Positions 61,101 through 64,000 of a stretch of DNA of 64,000 nt are shown in pieces; positions within the stretch are counted from its first letter, which is position 1; the number at the start of each line of letters is the position of its first letter. The notes beneath the pieces were generated by a model, which saw nothing but the letters and a program-made list of their open reading frames with translations, was not told where the DNA came from and searched no databases. This DNA comes from an uncultured Porphyromonadaceae bacterium (lineage in GTDB: Bacteria > Bacteroidota > Bacteroidia > Bacteroidales > Muribaculaceae). The translations under genes were made by a program, and so were the position numbers. The stretch lies in contig CABUIO010000003.1 of assembly GCA_902491625.1 (NCBI GenBank), positions 119,650 through 183,649 on the forward strand. Direction: 5' to 3'.

Positions 61101-64000
61101 CGTAGCCGACGATACCGCCGATGTGGGACTGACCGCTGATGGCGGCATAGTTGCGGCAGTTCTCGACAACACCCTCGGTGTAGCCGACAACGGCGCCTGC
61201 CTGACCATAGAAGCTGAGCTGACAGCTCTCTCCTATCACCACATTCCTGATTGTGCTGGTGGCGCTTCCGATGTGGAAGAGGCCGCCGTAGTTGTATGTG
61301 CCCTGAAGCAGTGTACCGGAGCCGTCAGTCTTGTATGCGTTGATCTTCAGGCCTTCGATACGCTTGTTGCCGCCATCGAACGTACCGGCAAATTTCTTCA
61401 CGTGGTTGCCGGCCGCCACACCGCTGAAATCGTCGGTGCCGCTGAAATCGACATCGGCTGTCTGGAGGAAGAAGTCGCCGAGATGATCATAGTGCATGAC
61501 GGCATCGTGGAGCTGTTTGAAATCCTTCACATCCTTGATCAGATAAGGATTGTCGGCTGTACCCTCTCCGTCAAACACTTTCGGCACCACGTTGATCGTG
61601 TAGCGGCGTCCGGTAAGATTGCCGCCGACAGTGGCCACGATCTCCTCGTTGCCGTAGAGGCCGCGCAGATGGAGAGTCTTGCCGATAAGCTGGAGCGAAT
61701 TGGAAATCTCGGAGAGACGTCCGTCGCTGAGGATGTACCAGCGCACCTCCGAGGGAGCGTTGAGTCTGGTCGAATTCTTCATCACGCGTGTAGACTCGCC
61801 GTCGGCGAAACGGATCACGGCGGAAGCGATCTTGTCGTCGGCAGTGCCCTCGAAGCTCTTCAGGGTCGTGTAAAGGTCGGTGTTCACAGCCCATTCACGC
61901 GAAGAGAAGCCTGCGGGGATTGCATTGACAAAGAAATCGGTAGTCTTGCCGTAGACATTGTCGGCAAGACCGGTTGCCTGATTGTCGGACCAGACATTGG
62001 TGAATGCTGTGTCGGAAGGTTTCTCCTCGAAGTTTTCGAGGGTATATTCGGAACCGAAGACACCGGCATGATCGTTGATAGCGGAGCCGATCACCTGGCC
62101 GCTGTTGTAGCACTCGGAGACATGCACGAACTCGGTGAGGCCGAAACCGCCGGTGTATGTACAGGTAATGTAGCCGATAAGGCCGCCGACACTCTGCGAG
62201 GGTCCGGCGACACTGACTGTTCCGGTGTTTAGGCAATTCTTCATCGTAAGGTCGCGGATGATACCGGCGATACCTCCGGTGAGTTCCTGATCACCGGCTG
62301 CTGTGGAAGTGCTGCTCACTGTTCCGGTGTTGAGGCAGCGGTTTACGTCGACGGCATACATATAGCCGGCGATACCTCCGGCGAAGCCGTAGCCCGCGCC
62401 CTGCGTCACAGTGCCGGAGAAGCGGCAGTCGTAGATACGGCCTTCACGGGCTGTGCTGTAGGACTGTGCGAGTCCGGCGATTCCGCCTACGCATGAGGCG
62501 CCGTCAGTGATGCGGACAGGCAGAGAGACATCTGCATCGGAATGACACTCGCTGATCTCGCCGTAGCTGTAGCCGACGATACCGCCGACATAGCCGCATC
62601 CCTCGACATGGCCGGAGAACGAGCACTCGGTGACAACACCGTAGCTGCGACCGATCACACCACCGACACACAGACCTGTCGTTGTGGCGGTGCCGTTGAC
62701 GGTACAGTTCTCCAGACGACCCTGCGAATATCCTGCAAGAATGCCGAGATAATAGCCCGAACCATTGATGGAGGAGGAGACAAGGTGGACGTCGGCCACA
62801 GATGAATTGGTGTAGAGGGCGCCGAAGAGACCCTGAAAATGGTAGCCTACGCCGTCGATGTGTAGATTGCTGATTGTAAAGCCTCCGCCGTCATAATTTC
62901 CGTCGAATGCCGAAGTCGAGACGCCGATAGGCTCAAATCCCTTCACGGCCTTCATGTCGATGTCGGCAGTCTGCCGGAAATATTTTCCGGAGAATGAATT
63001 TGTCTTAGAGGCCTGTGAAAGAGCGAGAAGATCGTCGGCAGTCTTGATAAGCCACGGAGACTTCACGGTACCCTGGCCTTCAAGATCGAACGAATGGGAA
63101 GCGGGCATCTCGATATCCTTTTCAGCCGTAAGTTCGCATGTCGTGAGGAAGAGAGCCACGAGGCCGTCCTGCATCACCGAACCGGCGACCCAAGGCTGGA
63201 AAGTCACCTTCTTGCCGGAGACCTGACCGATGATGGGGTCGGTCTTACTGATCGCCATCGTGGAGAGGTTGATGGGGAAACAGTTGAAGGCACCGTAAAG
63301 TCCCATGTTGGCGATGAACTGAGGCGAAACAGTCACACGTCCGTCGGCGGCGACACGAGCCTTGACGGGAACGCCTGTTGTACCGAAGTTGTAAATTGTC
63401 ATTTCCGCAGGACTCGGCTGCTCCACAAGCAAGGGATAAGCAATCGCCGTATCCTCGTTGTTGGCACGCTTGGTGGCCGTCATTGTCGCATTTGCCGGAC
63501 AATATTCGCTGTTGTCGATGGCTGCGAGCAGCATTCCCGCATTGGCGCCGTCGCCAACTATGGCGCCCCATGCACCCAGACGGATGACGCCGTCGGCATC
63601 AATGGTACCGGTCACGGGACTCGAGGGGAAGAACTTTATGTTTCCACCCTCGTATGTTATGGGGAACATGTAGACGTTGCCGTAGGAAGTGCTCTTCCAG
63701 ATAAGCTGCGGAAGAATCGAGACAGTTCCGGCAGCCTCGTCGATGACAGCGTCCACAGTCTCTTCAAGACCATAGAAATCATGGATATGAATCATGGTAG
63801 GGTCGGTCTCGTCGGCCACAGCCTCCATGACACAGTTGACTTCGCTGCCACCATGCACAAAATCCTTGCCGATCATGTAGCCGGTCACGATCTTGCCCGG
63901 AACACGTCGTGGCGCCTCAAGAGCAAGGACATCTTCCGATTTCTCGGCTCGTCCGATTGCCTTAAGTTCCTTCGCGGGCATTTCAGCGTAGGAGAGATCA
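58105..64000 (-). CDS. Giant GLUG-repeat surface protein (5' end cut by window edge)
   Basis: The open frame runs from the stop at 58105 to the window edge (over 1960 visible residues, no stop), so the N-terminus and any signal peptide lie outside; an internal ATG at 63981 is probably not the start. Three large modules each open with a G-x-G-T/S....P-W/Y/F-L-I segment (GQGTVKSPWLIK, GEGTADNPYLIK and GRGSASEPFLIR). Each continues into many GLUG-type repeats of the form GGIVGY-small loop-C-x-N-x-G, predicted to form a beta helix. The chain ends with a beta tail (YYTIDGLRIAEAPETGFYIVKI) like C-terminal tails of secreted Bacteroidales proteins. A surface adhesin or glycan-binding role is inferred; no catalytic motif is seen. 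Confidence 0.88.
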   Translation of the reverse strand, partial: DLSYAEMPAKELKAIGRAEKSEDVLALEAPRRVPGKIVTGYMIGKDFVHGGSEVNCVMEAVADETDPTMIHIHDFYGLEETVDAVIDEAAGTVSILPQLIWKSTSYGNVYMFPITYEGGNIKFFPSSPVTGTIDADGVIRLGAWGAIVGDGANAGMLLAAIDNSEYCPANATMTATKRANNEDTAIAYPLLVEQPSPAEMTIYNFGTTGVPVKARVAADGRVTVSPQFIANMGLYGAFNCFPINLSTMAISKTDPIIGQVSGKKVTFQPWVAGSVMQDGLVALFLTTCELTAEKDIEMPASHSFDLEGQGTVKSPWLIKTADDLLALSQASKTNSFSGKYFRQTADIDMKAVKGFEPIGVSTSAFDGNYDGGGFTISNLHIDGVGYHFQGLFGALYTNSSVADVHLVSSSINGSGYYLGILAGYSQGRLENCTVNGTATTTGLCVGGVIGRSYGVVTECSFSGHVEGCGYVGGIVGYSYGEISECHSDADVSLPVRITDGASCVGGIAGLAQSYSTAREGRIYDCRFSGTVTQGAGYGFAGGIAGYMYAVDVNRCLNTGTVSSTSTAAGDQELTGGIAGIIRDLTMKNCLNTGTVSVAGPSQSVGGLIGYITCTYTGGFGLTEFVHVSECYNSGQVIGSAINDHAGVFGSEYTLENFEEKPSDTAFTNVWSDNQATGLADNVYGKTTDFFVNAIPAGFSSREWAVNTDLYTTLKSFEGTADDKIASAVIRFADGESTRVMKNSTRLNAPSEVRWYILSDGRLSEISNSLQLIGKTLHLRGLYGNEEIVATVGGNLTGRRYTINVVPKVFDGEGTADNPYLIKDVKDFKQLHDAVMHYDHLGDFFLQTADVDFSGTDDFSGVAAGNHVKKFAGTFDGGNKRIEGLKINAYKTDGSGTLLQGTYNYGGLFHIGSATSTIRNVVIGESCQLSFYGQAGAVVGYTEGVVENCRNYAAISGQSHIGGIVGYVTENASVKDCYNSGDITAAGDYTGGVVGYNLGSVASSQNDADITSTGKFVGGVTGASAGSVALCVNSGKVEGADYTGGVIGSSSSGYGKGDVTDCFSSGMVVCDTEYRGGVVGYANGRGTVEGNFFDSSVNNMDGCSSLSQGFTGLSTSEFLVAKAPEGFNAEAYQFSTDAYPTLAAFKDEKAGVARRAIFVRFEKGEKQGNVLRATALSADSKIEWSLAGSDYFSLADGSLCIVTPETEVACDVLTATYDGKYTKEYNLKSIPLILDGRGSASEPFLIRKPEDLNLLADFMGSSKMDYEGYYFRVENNIEYTDEVPFEPIARTGVQFQGDFDGNSKTISGIAFNDETTKTGKNIGFFGTVGRKGYVHDLTLEGSIQANSYAGSFAGLLYGKISNSVAKCTVNAKGSQAYAGGFAGRMYDGSVIDNSEFSGVIMDLYATNIDYIGGFAGQLDAGGTISNSVNKGTVGNVKATSATAFTGSRYVGGFVGWHYGVVTDCVNEGKVQGRTYVAGIVGRLGKTGEIYNSSNTSDISVTSGGNVGGIASGTQGSGPSKIINCFNTGAIHGKSYVAGIIGQITNGCTIDKCYNTGRISGFSSTAYGVGGVIGQMAASTAWPTTVTNSWNEGEVYNETQSTGGFVGKGNGGHIYDCYNTGNVTVNKETEDQTSSGVGGFAGSYCASAERIWNSGNVVSNVPCAAGIIGTGAMPVTVIKQAVNYGNVTLSRVIVEKAFGAGGIWGGYGPSELEECYNYGTITAPDLVAGINGAMWTNSRGGSSIKNCYNAGKVVATDEAPVAVSNIATVSTAATENTDIISVSNAYFDKDVCETFADDKFAQGLTRAQLMKADLGDSFTYRQACLPTLPFMDEVPMACFHAAHYELDGEDTLDNINAPFHIGLMPHVVWTSSDNIEISEEGVVSAIDKGEGWIKATTDEEDSDLAKTFNLNLKYSGVEGISGETAEVKSVEYYTIDGLRIAEAPETGFYIVKITYVDGTCKVLKTR

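Noticed and set aside
1..64000. tRNA or rRNA genes
   Set aside because: Intergenic regions were scanned by eye for T-arm and rRNA consensus segments and none was found; a tRNAscan-SE run would be decisive.

Overview
The window looks like chromosomal core genome of a Bacteroidales bacterium, most likely Muribaculaceae or a close relative (family-level placement is inference). The support is: promoters of the Bacteroidetes type (TTG, 19-20 bp, TAnnTTTG) at several genes; a prokaryotic HU-CCDC81/SPOR protein; DUF4491, DUF4922, DUF3127 and DUF5106 proteins; a GT2/SpoIID/AmpG cluster; and C-terminal tails of the type seen on secreted Bacteroidales proteins. No rRNA, tRNA, CRISPR, prophage or transposase gene was seen.

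Layout: 1-6172 holds an edge-cut ATP-grasp-like gene, clpB, a TPR protein, an HU/SPOR envelope protein and a DUF4491 membrane protein. 6247-7899 is class I fumarase. 8435-16572 is a tightly overlapping plus-strand operon for cell-wall turnover: a large exported amidase carrying a golvesin-like insert, a GT2 glycosyltransferase, a DUF4922 HIT/GalT-like protein, SpoIID/LytB and an AmpG-like permease. 16569-21288 (minus) holds truA, speA, ssb, a degenerate ArgC homologue and argR. 21526-31291 (minus) is a long run: bfn, mnmA, doxX, a DUF5106 thioredoxin-like protein, an SGNH esterase, a BadF-type sugar kinase, a TPR protein, kdsA, rsmE and a nucleoside permease. 31418-35666 (minus) holds a small membrane protein, a Spi-domain protein without a peptidase, an MFS transporter and an MBL-fold hydrolase. 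35979-42437 (plus) is purL, a lipoprotein and a murB fused in frame to a PhnP-like MBL hydrolase. 42966-43784 (minus) is an M48 protease. 44012-49800 (plus) is a complete glycine cleavage operon, gcvT-gcvH-gcvPA-gcvPB-lpd. 50248-50536 is a candidate non-coding RNA. 50679-54455 (plus) is a DUF3127 protein, rsfS, ftsH and an O-acetyltransferase. 54673-57711 (minus) is an MBL hydrolase, rsmG, cdsA and lpxA. 58105-64000 is a giant GLUG-repeat surface protein cut by the window edge.

The least explained material is intergenic. Four loci (22147-22480, 34580-34777, 35731-35922, 54461-54668) carry imperfect palindromes built around one short hairpin. The stem sequence of that hairpin differs between copies but stays complementary, while its CC loop and flanks are fixed. 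One copy supplies the last codons of mnmA, and two near-identical copies bracket an MBL-fold gene. A different, much longer inverted repeat (arms of about 98 bp) lies at 42501-42880. Other points of note are the ArgC-like protein lacking its catalytic cysteine beside argR and speA, the MurB-MBL fusion, and the amidase fold interrupted by another domain.
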